In this document: positions 35,276-45,807 of the stretch, one piece after another
How the letters are laid out: the number at the start of each line of letters is the position of its first letter
Numbering within the stretch: the first letter of the stretch is position 1
Origin: Meconema thalassinum
Taxonomy: Eukaryota > Arthropoda > Insecta > Orthoptera > Tettigoniidae
NCBI GenBank assembly: GCA_946902985.2
Contig: OX336391.1
Location: 147,573,545 to 147,637,544 of the forward strand
Length of the DNA: 64,000 nt
Direction of reading: 5' to 3'
Notes under the pieces: generated by a model
What the model was told of the DNA's origin: nothing
The model's database searches: none
The model's input: the letters and a program-made list of their open reading frames with translations, nothing else
Position numbers and translations under genes: made by a program

Positions 35276-35486
35276 CAGTCGGTAAACAAGAATGACTGGG
35301 TGGGGTACAGTGTGTATTAGGTATGTAAATAACACTCCTGGAAAAAAATTGCATGTATTAGTTAATACGTATACTTATAAGTTTACGTCAAATAACGAAT
35401 ACATGTATTTTTTCCGGGAGTGAATACTTATACTTTGTACACCGCCCATTTATTGGGTAAATTCGTGTTGACCGACTGAAGATATA
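35276..35486. mobile_element. MITE of the CAGTCGGTCAACACGA family
   Basis: TTCAGTCGGTAAACA at the left and TGTTGACCGACTGAA at the right are inverted. The interior is also palindromic: CCTGGAAAAAAATTGCATGT pairs with ACATGTATTTTTTCCGGG. About 210 bp, no coding. Confidence 0.75.
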
Positions 35487-35582
35487 CAAATGACAAATGA
35501 CTGTTCAATATTATGTGTCGAGCTACAATTAAATTTACTGTTATATATACTGTATTTTTAAAATTGCCCGATTATAATAATG

Positions 35583-36013
35583 GTTGTGTCCTGATTGCGG
35601 TCATTCCAGATTGCGTTCACCTCATTAGTAGTCCAGATTGCGGTCACTTTCATTTTCGGGAAGAACTATAAACATTCCAGCGTCCAGATTGCGTTCACTT
35701 TTCTTGAGAGACCGGTCCTTGGGTCTTGGTTCTTCCTGACTGACTTTACCTTCCGTAAGTTTTGTGGATAACAAGGGGAAACTGATATTTCACTACCTAA
35801 CCAAAGAATACAGTTCAGTGTTCAGCTGAGCACACCCCATAAAACTTCGCTTAAATAAATCAGGTCCCCTCCCAAACTGACAGCACCTCGTAAAGCAATG
35901 ATTATAACATTTTCAGTCTCAAGAATAGAAACGGTTTAGGATCAGAATCAACGACCTTCACTTTCAACAAAATTGTTGTAACGGGAAATATGAGATCACC
36001 TTTTGTCCGTGTG

Positions 36014-36054
<41 letters not shown>

Positions 36055-37754
36055 TGTGTGTGTCCCCCCCCCTAATAAATTCTAAACGGATGGAGCGATT
36101 TCAATGAAACTCGGTAAGTTCATAGCACTATTCCGGGCGACCCCGACCGTGCCCTTCAAATTTCCTTACGTCTCACCAATCCAACATGGCGCCTGTGCGA
36201 AATATTACACCAGCATTCAATATCTCCGAAACTACTACCGATATCACCCTGGAATTTTTTACGGTGATAAAGAGAACTACTAGAAGTTCACCTATGTGAC
36301 TTTTGAAAAACTGGTAACTACAAAACCAACATGGCGGCCAAGCGAAGTTGCGACGTTTAAATAGACGTTTCTCGTGATTTAACCAACCAAACACAATAAA
36401 ACTTGGTACAATATATGTTTATACACATTATAATGCACTGACATCTAACTTCGTTCAATTATTTACATAACCACAAGATGGCGGCTGTGCGAAATATTTC
36501 ACCGGCATTCTGTATCTCTGAAACTATTAGCGGTATCACCCTGAAATTTTGTACGGAGATAAAGGGCACTACTGGAAGTTCACCTATAAGATTTTCTAAA
36601 ACCGGTTAACTACAAAACGAACATGGTGGCCAAGCGAATTTGAAAATTTAAATAGACCTTTCTCGCGATTTAATGTTCCAAACGCAATGAAACTTGGTAC
36701 AGGAAATGTTTATACACATTGTAATGCACTGGTATCTAATTTATTTCAATTGTTTACATAACCTCAAGATGGCGGCTGTGCGAATTTTAAAATTAAGTTT
36801 TTATTTCTTGTGTCGTAATCATGCGATCGATGTGAAAGTTTGAATAATGAACCTACCCAATAATTTTCCTTAAATGGTACATGACTCTAAGGCCTATACA
36901 TTTAACAATCCAACATGGCGACCATACGAAATATTTAGACGGCTCTGAATATCTACGAATCTATTATAGCAATCAAACTGAATATTTTTATGTTCATAGG
37001 GGCTTTGCACATAAGTTCACCTATCGGACTTTCAATAACCTGGTGATCACAAATCCAACATGGCGGCGACGCGAAGTATAAATATTCACATGGACGTTTC
37101 TCGCAATTTAACCATCCGAGTGCAGTGAAACTTGGTACAGTAAATCCTTATACGAATGTTAATCCACTGGCATCTAATTTTTTCAATTGTTTCATAACCT
37201 CAAGATGGCAGCTGTGCGGAATTTTAAAATCTCCTTGTTACTTCTTGTGTTCTAATCATGCGATTGAAGTTTGAATGCTACACGTACACAATAAACTTCA
37301 TGTAACAGTACATAACTCTAGGACCTACATATATAAAGTCCAACATGGCGACCATCCGAAATATTTAGTCGGTTCTCAATATCTACGAATCTATTACAGC
37401 AATCAAAATGAAATTTTGTATGCTGATTGTGGCAATTAACATAAGTAGGATATATGAAAATAGGCTGTATAGTTCTTCACGGAACTACTTGTTTTTAGGT
37501 ACTGTATATCGTGAAAAACATTATTTTCATTACCTCAAAAAATTCGTCTCTTAAAATTAAATAACATTGGCGAGAGGGGTGGATGAAAGGTGAGGAAATT
37601 CTCAGGGTGAGTCACAACCGGACCGGTCTCCCAAGAAAAGTGATCGCAATCTGGACGCTGGAATGTTCATAGCTCTTCTCTAAAATGAAAGTGACCGCAA
37701 TCTGGACTACTAATGAGGTAAACGCAATCTGGAATGACCGCAATCAGGAAGACA
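35583..37754. mobile_element. TIR element with subterminal GATTGCGGTCA repeats, containing HINE-A
   Basis: The left arm (35588-35715) and the inverse of the right arm (37620-37750) match. Each arm holds four direct copies of a CCAGATTGCGGTCACTTT-type unit. The outer ends begin near TCCTGATTGCGGTCATTCC. About 235 bp of its own left interior precede HINE-A, and about 125 bp follow it. No transposase frame was found, and the target duplication is unclear. Confidence 0.65.
35989..37493 (+). mobile_element. HINE-A copy 5 (nine-unit array)
   Basis: The 5' hairpin is truncated; a TG run (36007-36064) follows. The ATGGCGG-type boxes sit at 36186, 36331, 36478, 36623, 36769, 36914, 37060, 37205 and 37345, that is every 140-147 bp. 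GAAAATAGGCT (37456-37466), the stem-loop AGTTC/GAACT (37471-37486) and ACTTGTT finish it. Confidence 0.75.
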
Positions 37755-38526
37755 CCGTAGTAATGTGGATAGGTTCTGCAAATAAACGCATTTGATTTCA
37801 TTTCTACACAGAATATTCAGAACTGATGCAAGTCTTCTATCGGCCTTGTAAAAATGAATAGTTTCTGTTAGAAATTTGAATGATATTGTTACATCCCTAA
37901 AATTTTTATTTTATTTTTTTACTCATATTTAAGTAAATTGTGATGTGTTTACCTCCATACGTGTTCGTCAATTTCAGGACTGTCTCATTGAATAATTAAT
38001 CATGTTATTTAGGTCCATATAGATAAGGTTAATAATTGTAAAATTTATAATATATGATCTTTCTCGTCAATAATATTGTCGTGATATAATATTCAGATGA
38101 AATTTGAGCACTTATATTAGTAATAAACGTCTTAGAACACTCATCAATTCTTTGAAATTCTTACATTAAAATATCAGGTTTTTGGTTGTCATGGAAACCG
38201 ATTCCTCCATCTTGAAATTGTATTCTTCTGAGTTTTCATAAAACATTATTCGAAGTATAAGTGGATAAAAAAAACCTACACACAAGGAAATTCATCAGCC
38301 TGTAACTTCGGCAATTGTCTTGCGAGTAATTTCAACTAATTTATGAAATTTATAACTACACATAATTGATCAAATTTCATCTGAAAATCATGTTTTGTAA
38401 AGTGACTTATTCATATTTTTTCTTATTTTATGTGTTATTTGTATTTATCTTTCTTATTGACAGACTGGTGAAGGGACATACCATAACCCCTAAGTATGTA
38501 CGAATAGGGGCCTGAAAGCTAAAAAG
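37755..38526. other. Unassigned AT-rich sequence
   Basis: I see no frame or repeat signature. TTTCAGGACTGTCTCATT at 37973 is the inverse of a word at 23897, of unknown meaning. Confidence 0.4.
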
Positions 38527-38800
38527 TATAAATTGAATGGTATATTGGCTTTCATGGCCAGTGAATAAAAACTCAGCAATTTTTCTACGTTATGTCATGT
38601 CCTGTGTGGAGCCTCGCCTAGGACACCAAGCTGGTTCATCAGCGGGCCCTTGGTGTCCACGCACGGACCCCCACAGGAGTAGCGAATTGCGCGCTACCTC
38701 CGGGCGCGGACACCCGCTGATGAGTCAGCTTGGTGTTCTAGGCGAGGCTCTACACAGGACACGGCATAAACCTAGAAAAATTGCTGAGTTATAAATTGAA
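38527..38800. mobile_element. Palindromic foldback/MITE element
   Basis: Arms of about 85 bp (38569-38656 and 38705-38790) are inverted copies ending in AACTCAGCAATTTTTCTA. A direct repeat ATAAATTGAAT lies at 38528-38538 and 38791-38801 and could be the target duplication. Part of a left arm recurs at 41692-41845 and a diverged right arm at 48255-48345. The 85-codon frame across it is palindromic sequence, not a gene. Confidence 0.75.
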
Positions 38801-39529
38801 TATTGATAAGGGGGATTGTATGTTAATAATTTTGCAATGTCTCATTAAAACTATAATACAATCCCCTGGCAAAATCATCTGCCATAGTTCCAGTAAGCAT
38901 CCTGACGTTATATGGCTACATAATATTGTATGTTGCGGTGTTGACATTCATTCCTAAAGCACCGAATATCATCAAAGTCTATGACGTTTGCTTGAGTTAT
39001 TCTTATGTATTCCTGTGTATAAAACATAAAGTGTTTAAATTTATATATTTAGAAATATACTTAGAAAAAAGATGCCCAGTGTTTCAATGTTTGTAATTCA
39101 GTTACTTAGGTCTTGTCTCACCTTCATAATATCGGATCCATCAGTTACTGACTGCACTGTGAATACGATAAATGCATGGCATTTAAATTGGATTGTGGAA
39201 AATATTTTGAAACTTGCGAGTATTGGTGTTAAAATGACGTCTTAAAATTGATTCATGCTTAAGGGGAGATGTACGCAGAAAACATAAAAATTTTAAAAAA
39301 GAGAATATTGCTTGATTTGAAAGTAAAAACATTGGAGAGCATAATCCTCAAAATTATGTTTCAAAATTTGATCTACAAAATGTGATTTAAAAAATATAAT
39401 CCGTTGGGCTGCAAAAGAGTAATAATTCTTTATGAAAGCTTTACATTGACATTTCTGAGTTAAACATTTATAGCACTTTAAGTGCATTTTTCTCAAAATA
39501 TACCAAATGGATATTAACAAATTTTACAC
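38801..39529. other. Unassigned AT-rich sequence
   Basis: No gene, RNA or named repeat recognised. Confidence 0.4.
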
Positions 39530-39544
39530 ATTTGTACTCCTAAC

Positions 39545-39915
39545 AGACAGTAGTGGCTACGCTGGCTAAAGCTCAGCATTAGGTCATGGGGCCAAGCTCT
39601 CTGCTGACTCGGTAGACGCGTGGGTTCGAGCCCTACCGTCGGCCGTCCTTGAAATGGTTCTCCGTGGTTTCCCCATTTTCAACACCAGGCAAATGCTGGG
39701 ACGGTACCTTCCGACAGGCCACGGCCGCTTCCTTCCACATCCTTGCCCAGTTTCATTCACCATCATTCATTTCATCTCTCATTAACTCTTCTCATGAGGT
39801 TGGCGTCAGGAAGGGCATCCGGCCGTAAAAATCATCGCCACAAAGACTCCCTTCGCATCTCATCCCCGACCCCGTTGGAAAAACGGGAATAATAAGGGGT
39901 AGACATACAATACAA
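39545..39915 (+). mobile_element. tRNA-derived SINE with central core
   Basis: CGTGGGTTCGAGCCC gives box B. CTCCGTGGTTTCCCCATTTT and CCAGGCAAATGCTGGGACGG carry the shared SINE core. Duplications ATTTGTACTCCTAAC (39530-39544) and ATTTGTAATCCTAAC (39916-39930) differ by one base. Confidence 0.82.
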
Positions 39916-39930
39916 ATTTGTAATCCTAAC

Positions 39931-40494
39931 TTGTGTGAAGATTTTGATGGAACGGAATTTTAATATAATGCTTGCAAAAAAAACTTGCGCTTGAAAATTT
40001 TTCTTGAAAGAAATATCTTAAAGTTCGCAATTTCGCAGAAATTCAGTGAAATCCTTATCCTAAAATTGTCTCCATGTAAATGCTTTTTACTAACCCAGAT
40101 TAGTTCTATGCACGAAGATACCCAAATGTAGGAGTAAAGTGTGCCGTTAAACAACAGTGCAAAAAATACTGTAAATGACGATAACTCCCTTATAAGTTAC
40201 AAAGAAATTCTAAAAAACTACAAAAGGATGCCACAAGGGATTGTTAATATGTATATTAAATTTCAGTGAGATGTGATAAAATTGTACTGTAAAAATGCCT
40301 ACGTCTCCCCTTAAAACATCGCGTATCAAGTCTTAAGATATTTTTCTTCTTTGTTGTAGTGGGTATTAAATTATATAAACTGCGAATACAAGTATTGATT
40401 ATAATTTTCCTAATGTTAACAATCCAACAATAGTAATATAAAATTCAATGCTACAAATTTGATCGTATAAGATTTGAACTAACTTCACCTTGTT
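39931..40494. other. Unassigned AT-rich sequence
   Basis: Nothing identifiable. Confidence 0.4.
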
Positions 40495-40790
40495 ATATGG
40501 CGGAGCTCTTTCCTGTCACGGAGGGTGACCGTCATTTTGTGTAGGCTAAGGATAGGTCATACAAGATCCACCCACTCGTACCTAATGAGAAGGGAAGACC
40601 CCCACTTTGTAGCTGTGGAGCCGTGTTCACCGTGGCCCACATTTTAACCGAGTGTGGATCTTGCTGACTTACGAAGAAACCTTGGTTTACAGATGACACT
40701 CAAACTTATATTGGCCGATGACGCGGTGGCTGCTGATCTCGTCATCCGCTTTATAAGTGAGAGTGGGTTAGGGCCAGCAATCTAAATTTT
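40495..40790 (+). pseudogene. Jockey-like LINE C-terminal fragment
   Basis: RLRIGHTRSTHSYLMRRED in one frame is followed, after a one-base shift, by PPLCSCGAVFTVAHILTEC. The RLRIGHTxxTH...CxCG..TxxHIxxxC pattern lies at the end of ORF2 in Jockey-type LINEs, after the RNase H-like region. The frameshift and a stop soon after (GSC-stop) show decay. Nothing upstream in the window belongs to the same copy. Confidence 0.75.
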
Positions 40791-41023
40791 CCAGTGAACA
40801 TTGACTCAACGACTTGTTCGTTCTTGAATGATGATTTTCGTTTTTCCGTAATTTTTGTTAATTATTTATGATTATTAGTTGTATTTACTTTTTGTTTTAT
40901 AAATTTTCGGTCTTTTCAATTTTAGGTATCCGCCCCTAAATGTTAAATTCCATTCCAAATTTGTATACTTTAATCGAGATAATTACAACTTGTGGTGAAG
41001 TTCTGTAGGCAATCTCGTATCCC

Positions 41024-41293
41024 ATGAACATGGTTAGGTATGGAACGAAATATCGAATTTTCCTAGTGGAAACTTATCTTATCGAGGAGAAGTCTTTCAG
41101 TAAATGTGTTCGTAAGTTTCAGCGCCGTGCGATTTTTTACTTGTGGGGGCACCTCAAACAAAACACGTACATAAACAATCCACGTACTCTGCAGGATCTC
41201 GAGAACGAAATAACTGCACAGATACGAAATATCAGTGAGGATAATAAAAGTATCGTATGGCCTCGGATGACATGTGCAAGCTTTGTTAATTGA
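41024..41293 (+). pseudogene. Mariner-like transposase with internal deletion (N terminus joined to C terminus)
   Basis: The first 30 residues (FLVETYLIEEKSFSKCVRKF) look like the DUF4817 N-terminal region. The frame then jumps to FYLWGHLKQNTYINNPRTL and DLENEITAQIRNI, which normally lie at the C terminus of the same proteins, after the DDE domain. So the catalytic core was deleted in frame. The element's right end is ACACCCTG at 41526-41533 followed by TA. No matching left repeat was found, so the left side is truncated. Confidence 0.6.
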
Positions 41294-41533
41294 CGCCCTG
41301 AGGGCAGCTTGCATGTCGAATTTTATCGCTCCTTGGAGCGCTATGAAATTCAAGGAGGAAATTCAATGGCTATCCATTACGCCAGCGCCACCTGGTGAAA
41401 TGAATCTTGCCAAGAGTTAAAGGATTGAGAAAGGTAATAGAGGCTTGGGTCGGTTGCCTAACTTACAGGGTGGAGGGCCTGAATCAACCCTACATGACCT
41501 ATCATTATCCAAAGGTACATAAAAGACACCCTG

Positions 41534-42136
41534 TATACTCTAGCATTCTTAGGTATTAGGACAGGCGTTCCCAACCCGGTGCTCTTTAAATGAAATTTGG
41601 TGCTTTCACTATACGAGCCAGAATGTGATCACGAGCACAGCTCTTCTGAGATCTATTCTTCAATGAAATTCTGTTGCACGAACCAGAATATTAGTAAAAC
41701 TCAGCAATTTTTCTAGGTTTATGCCGTGTCTTGTGTGGGGTTTCGCCTAGGAACACCAAGGTAGGTTCATCAGCGGGCTCTTGGTGTCCGTCCCCAGACC
41801 CCCACACGAGTAGCGAACTGTGCACTACCTCTCTTCATATGAAGCGCACGTTCCGAATTTTGTTGCGTCTTGAATGGTTTCTTCATGACAGCCAATTCCA
41901 TTGATGTTTTCACTGATATCTTCTAGCCAGTTATTTTGATTTTTCATTGATAAGGCTAGGTTGAAAAGGTTCTTTGTGAGCCTGTTTTATCCATTCTATA
42001 CAGGTGTCCGTAAAACTGTACCCACCGTTTTCTTTTAATGCTATCTGTAATTTTTCTGTAACTTAATAAATTTCATGTGATTTCTTTGTCATCCAAATTC
42101 TATTTTCACACTTTCGTCCTACGATTTTTCTGAGGA
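41534..42136. other. Fragments: hAT-like end and palindrome arm
   Basis: CAGGCGTTCCCAACCCGGTG at 41562 resembles a single hAT terminal repeat. 41692-41845 is one arm plus loop of the palindromic element at 38527. The remainder is unassigned. Confidence 0.5.
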
Positions 42137-43515
42137 TTTAATTATTATTATTATTATACTATAATTATAATAATACTTACGATTATTAATTCTTATATTA
42201 TTTTATTATTATTAATAATAGACTATATTATTATTATTATTAATAAATATTGATATTAAAATATTACAACAACAGGCCAAAGAATATCTTTATCTCATTC
42301 GTTGATTTTCAGAAAGCGTATGATTCAGTGGATAGGGATACTGTTTTTGACACATTGAAGGAATACCAAGTTGATCAAAAAACCATAAATTTAATAAAAC
42401 TTACATTAACTAATACGATTTCCAGAGTCAAATTTTTAAATGAAGTTAGTGAGCCCTTCGAGGTAAAAACTGGGCTAAGACAAGGGGACAGTCTATCACC
42501 ACTGCTTTTCAATTTGGTCTTGGATAAAGTCATGAGGACGTTTTGGGAGAAGAACGATTCAAGTGCTAAAATTGGTACAAAGAATAAGAACCTCAGAGTC
42601 AAAGGTTTAGCATTTGCTGACGACGTAGCGTTGTTTGCTGAATCAGAACAAGAAGCTATTAACCAAATTGATCAGTTAAAAGAAACGGCGGAAAAAGCGG
42701 GCTTACAGATTTCGTTGGTAAAAACAGAGATGATGACAAGTGATCAGAAATACACTAAGAAAATGATAAAAACAAATTATGGGAGCACCAGGGTCACTGA
42801 CCGATTTAAATATCTTGGAGAAATAATTAGTAGCAATGGGACGGATAAATTGGCAATCGAGAACAAAAAAGGGAAATTGGAAAGATTAAATTTTTGTACA
42901 AAAAATATATACAATAAAAAGAACCTGTCTATCAATGCAAAATTACGACATTTTAATACTGTTGTTAGACCAGTCATCTTGTACGGCATGGAAACTACAA
43001 ATATAACCGGAATGGAGAATTTGCTCAAGATAGAAAGAAGAATTTTAAGAAGGATTTATGGTCCTAGGAAAACACAGGAAGGTTATAGACTGAGATCGAA
43101 TGCAGAAATTTATAGTAAAATCGACAACCTTGAAGTGATGATCAGAAAACGGCGACTTCAGTTCTACGGACATATGGTCCGCATGGATTGCTCAAGGTTA
43201 AACAAACAAATTTTTGATAAAATCTGGAACTATAAAGGACAAGGAGGCTATGTAAAACAAATGAAAGAAGAACTTCAAAAATTCAAAATTACTGAAGAAG
43301 ATTGTCTAAATCGAATAGAGTACAGAAAAAAAATTTTTGGTCTCAAAATTCTTGTCGGGGAGAAGAAAAATCTCAACAGAGGAGAATGGACTGCTGAAAG
43401 AAGAGCTGCACAGTCGACCAGGATGAAAGACTTCTGGAAGAGAAAGAAGGAAACTAGACCTATAAAGAAGTGATATTTGCGTGGTCCTTGTTGGCCTGTC
43501 CGCGGTGTATATATA

Positions 43516-43594
<79 letters not shown>
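42137..43594 (+). mobile_element. 5'-truncated LINE embedded in ATT/TTA microsatellite
   Basis: The intact polymerase frame is preceded by an irregular ATT/AAT-rich tract (42137-42250) and followed by a short 3' UTR and a (TTA)n run (43517-43594). The 5' part with the endonuclease is missing. Its 3' UTR resembles that of the fragment at 19747-20189. Confidence 0.8.
42250..43473 (+). CDS. Non-LTR reverse transcriptase (C-terminal 407 residues, open)
   Basis: A polymerase copies its own RNA into DNA at a nicked target. Motif A is FVDFQKAYDSV (17-27), motif B GLRQGDSLSPLLFN (75-88) and motif C FADDVALF (122-129). The thumb has FKYLGEIISSNGT, then VRPVILYGMETT, LRRIYGPRKT and RKRRLQFYGHMVRMD. 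The basic C terminus is EWTAERRAAQSTRMKDFWKR. The Met at 42250 is only the first in-frame Met after the 5' truncation. The APE endonuclease is absent, so the copy cannot move by itself, but the lack of stops points to recent insertion. RTE/CR1-like clade by style; exact clade not determined. Confidence 0.88.
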   Translation: MILKYYNNRPKNIFISFVDFQKAYDSVDRDTVFDTLKEYQVDQKTINLIKLTLTNTISRVKFLNEVSEPFEVKTGLRQGDSLSPLLFNLVLDKVMRTFWEKNDSSAKIGTKNKNLRVKGLAFADDVALFAESEQEAINQIDQLKETAEKAGLQISLVKTEMMTSDQKYTKKMIKTNYGSTRVTDRFKYLGEIISSNGTDKLAIENKKGKLERLNFCTKNIYNKKNLSINAKLRHFNTVVRPVILYGMETTNITGMENLLKIERRILRRIYGPRKTQEGYRLRSNAEIYSKIDNLEVMIRKRRLQFYGHMVRMDCSRLNKQIFDKIWNYKGQGGYVKQMKEELQKFKITEEDCLNRIEYRKKIFGLKILVGEKKNLNRGEWTAERRAAQSTRMKDFWKRKKETRPIKK

Positions 43595-43595
<1 letters not shown>

Positions 43596-43639
43596 TTAAT
43601 GGTGCTCGGGTACTTCTTATAACATGAGGTTGGTGCTCA

Positions 43640-43980
43640 TAATCACACAAAAAATTCAGAACGCTTGTATTAGGCCGTCTAGGTGATGTTATTCGTATTT
43701 TATTCATCAGAAATATAAAAAAGAATTCATGTGTCGATGATGATGATACCTTTTCATTTGTTACTCTATCTACCCATCTGATTTTCATCTTTCCCCTGTA
43801 ACACCACATTTTGATTTCTATTTCCCACTTTTCTGATGCGCCTACAGTCCATTTCACTTCCATAGAGCGCTACGCCCCTGACAAAGGCTATCAAAAATGA
43901 CTTCCTAATACCTAAATCTATATTCGAAGTCAAGAGGTCCATTATCTGTTGAAATGCATCCCTTGCCTGAGCCTATAGGA
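43640..43980 (-). pseudogene. LINE reverse-transcriptase fragment
   Basis: Minus strand: VALYGSEVKWTVGASEKWEI followed by MWCYRGKMKIRWVDRVTNEK. This matches the fragment at 21893-22474 (MWCYRRMMKIR...VDGVTNAEV). Both ends are truncated. Confidence 0.75.
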
Positions 43981-43998
43981 TTATATTACTGACCATCA

Positions 43999-44240
43999 CG
44001 TGTTTTGGTTGGTTGGTTGGTTGGTTGGTTCCTCAGTTTAGGGGCTGCGACAACGCGGTCATGTAGCCCCGTGTACTTTGGGTGTGTGTAGAATCCATCT
44101 GATAACCGGTGTTAATTGTGATGACTGTATTACTGTGTGTATATGTTTTAATTCTAGTAAGGACTGCAGACATTTATTTCTTTCAAGTAGTTCCTACGTT
44201 TGCCGCCAAACGCCACCGTCAAACACCACTCGCAATTTGT
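43999..44240 (-). mobile_element. SINE-tail/SINE copy
   Basis: TTGG repeats, TCAGTTTAGGGGCTGCGACA and GCCCCGTGTACTTTGGGTG are the inverse of the SINE tail. The following 140 bp (ATAACCGGTGTTAATTGTGA, AAGGACTGCAGAC) are shared with 55928-56150. Confidence 0.65.
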
Positions 44241-44319
44241 ATGACGAAAGGTCTGAAAAATCAGTTTCTTTAAATCGTTGTTGACATACAAAGTTATCTG
44301 TTTTTGCATTGAAGTTGTA

Positions 44320-44690
44320 GGGACAAGTACATATCCAAAGCAAGAAATGAACAGCTAGGGCACGATCCTGAGTAAAGAACAATGGTGAGATAGAAATATG
44401 AAATTTACTCTCGAGTCGTCAAATGATTAACATATAAAGCTAAACACCACGTCGACGATTCTACTATTTCTTGTCGTTGAAATGGCTGCATTCATCTCAA
44501 TCTCAAGATTACACATATCGCGCATAAACGAGATAAACGTTTTACCTAGAGTACTTTTCAGATCAATATTTAGATTACCTTCGAGAATTATCGGAATTGT
44601 GTCATACTCATTGTTTTGGTCGCTTGGTAGAGGTAGGAATGAATTGCGGTTAATACCTGCGTTAGACCATGACACTCTATTAGGCAATAT
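44320..44690 (-). pseudogene. Endonuclease (EEP-type) C-terminal remnant
   Basis: Minus-strand frame: PIILEGNLNIDLKSTLGKTF, then MRDMCNLEIEMNAAISTTRN and SRIVDVVF. After a frameshift or stop it continues as a YVNHLTTRE...ISYFY-like stretch. The GDFNID...F..FM...L....N..STT.....DLVF order is the end of exonuclease-endonuclease-phosphatase domains found in LINEs and in Helentron proteins. The expected GDFN reads EGNLN, so two motif residues have changed. A Helentron origin would fit the HINE copies but is not shown. Confidence 0.5.
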
Positions 44691-44699
44691 TTGCTCTCC

Positions 44700-45466
44700 T
44701 TAAATATGCTAATTACTCTCTCAATAAACCAAGGATGTCAGAGGTGATTTTCACACTCCAGCCCGTTTAATTAACATTGTTTATTTAGAATATAAGGAAC
44801 TTGGAAACAATAAGAGATGTATCCCCATTTTCCTGACAGTAAGAATATGATAAGATATTTAGCCGCACTTTTCTTGATTACAGCAAATAACCAAGTATCT
44901 CTTTATAAATATGGACTAATGATTCAAATATACTACAATAAATGGAACAAAACTGCAATTAGGTATTTTTAGGTAGGCCTGCTCGCATATCATCTACTTT
45001 TTTTTAGGTACTACAGAAATCATAAGTCTGATTCGGATAAGTATTGAAATATGTTTGTATTTATAAGTAAGGAAAGAAATAGGTCAAGCCTAAGAATTCG
45101 GTGCTTACTTATAATAACCAATATGCTTCTCGGGGAAAATTTATTTATTTCATGCCCAGAATTTGAATGGGGGACTGGGGAGTTTTTGTACGTCTAAACC
45201 AATATCACATAATACAAATTCCTGTTAAAAATAGTTGAAAAGTTCTGTGTTATTACCCATTTAATATTTGATTGCCGCTGAGCATGACTGCGCCACAGTT
45301 TGTTGATTATTGTAGCAGGAGCCCCGCGGGGTGAAGAGGAGGACACAGTGATGACACAGTGCAGTCCCTACATAAGTCAAGCAGCATTGCGTGCACTACC
45401 TGTCTTAGAAGCGCAGATAAGTGTCACAGGAGCTCATGTCACCACGGACAGCTATTGGAGCTGAGT
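44700..45466. other. Unassigned
   Basis: No recognised element or gene. Confidence 0.4.
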
Positions 45467-45585
45467 CATATCCTACTCGCGCAACTGTACCTGTCAACGA
45501 AGCAGAGTGACGTGTGACACAAGTAAACAGAGAATAGTTCCCATCTCGACCACCGGCAATCAATTCGTGATAGGGTAAACCAAGA
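45467..45585 (-). repeat. 119-bp segment with conserved frame (partner of 27932-28050)
   Basis: The minus-strand frame HELIAGGRDGNYSLFTCVTR ... GTVARVGYDSAPI is shared with the other copy. The frame here runs 45405-45605 without a stop and begins MLWNLLPLGLP. Function unknown. Confidence 0.6.
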
Positions 45586-45807
45586 GGTAACAGATTCCAG
45601 AGCATATTCTGAGCGTCGGAGCGTAGGTGTAAAATACATTGATCTTAACTGTTTCCTGGCAAATGTCTGAGTGACGGTAGGAACAGGGGGTTTTGTATTC
45701 AGCCGAGTGTTAAGTGTGTTTGACTTTCGTATATTCCATAACACGGTTTCTCTCCTAAGTGACATTCTAGCTAGAGAAATCTTCTTCATCCTCCACGCCT
45801 TTTCCCG

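Noticed and set aside
23890..37998. Inverted 18-mer AATGAGACAGTCCTGAAA at 23897 and 37973
   Set aside because: Single short match 14 kb apart with no longer similarity; could be chance or two unrelated element ends.
43306..43863. 185-codon minus-strand frame
   Set aside because: It runs through the (TTA)n microsatellite as polyisoleucine and is the antisense of the LINE; only its first part is a genuine LINE fragment, listed separately.
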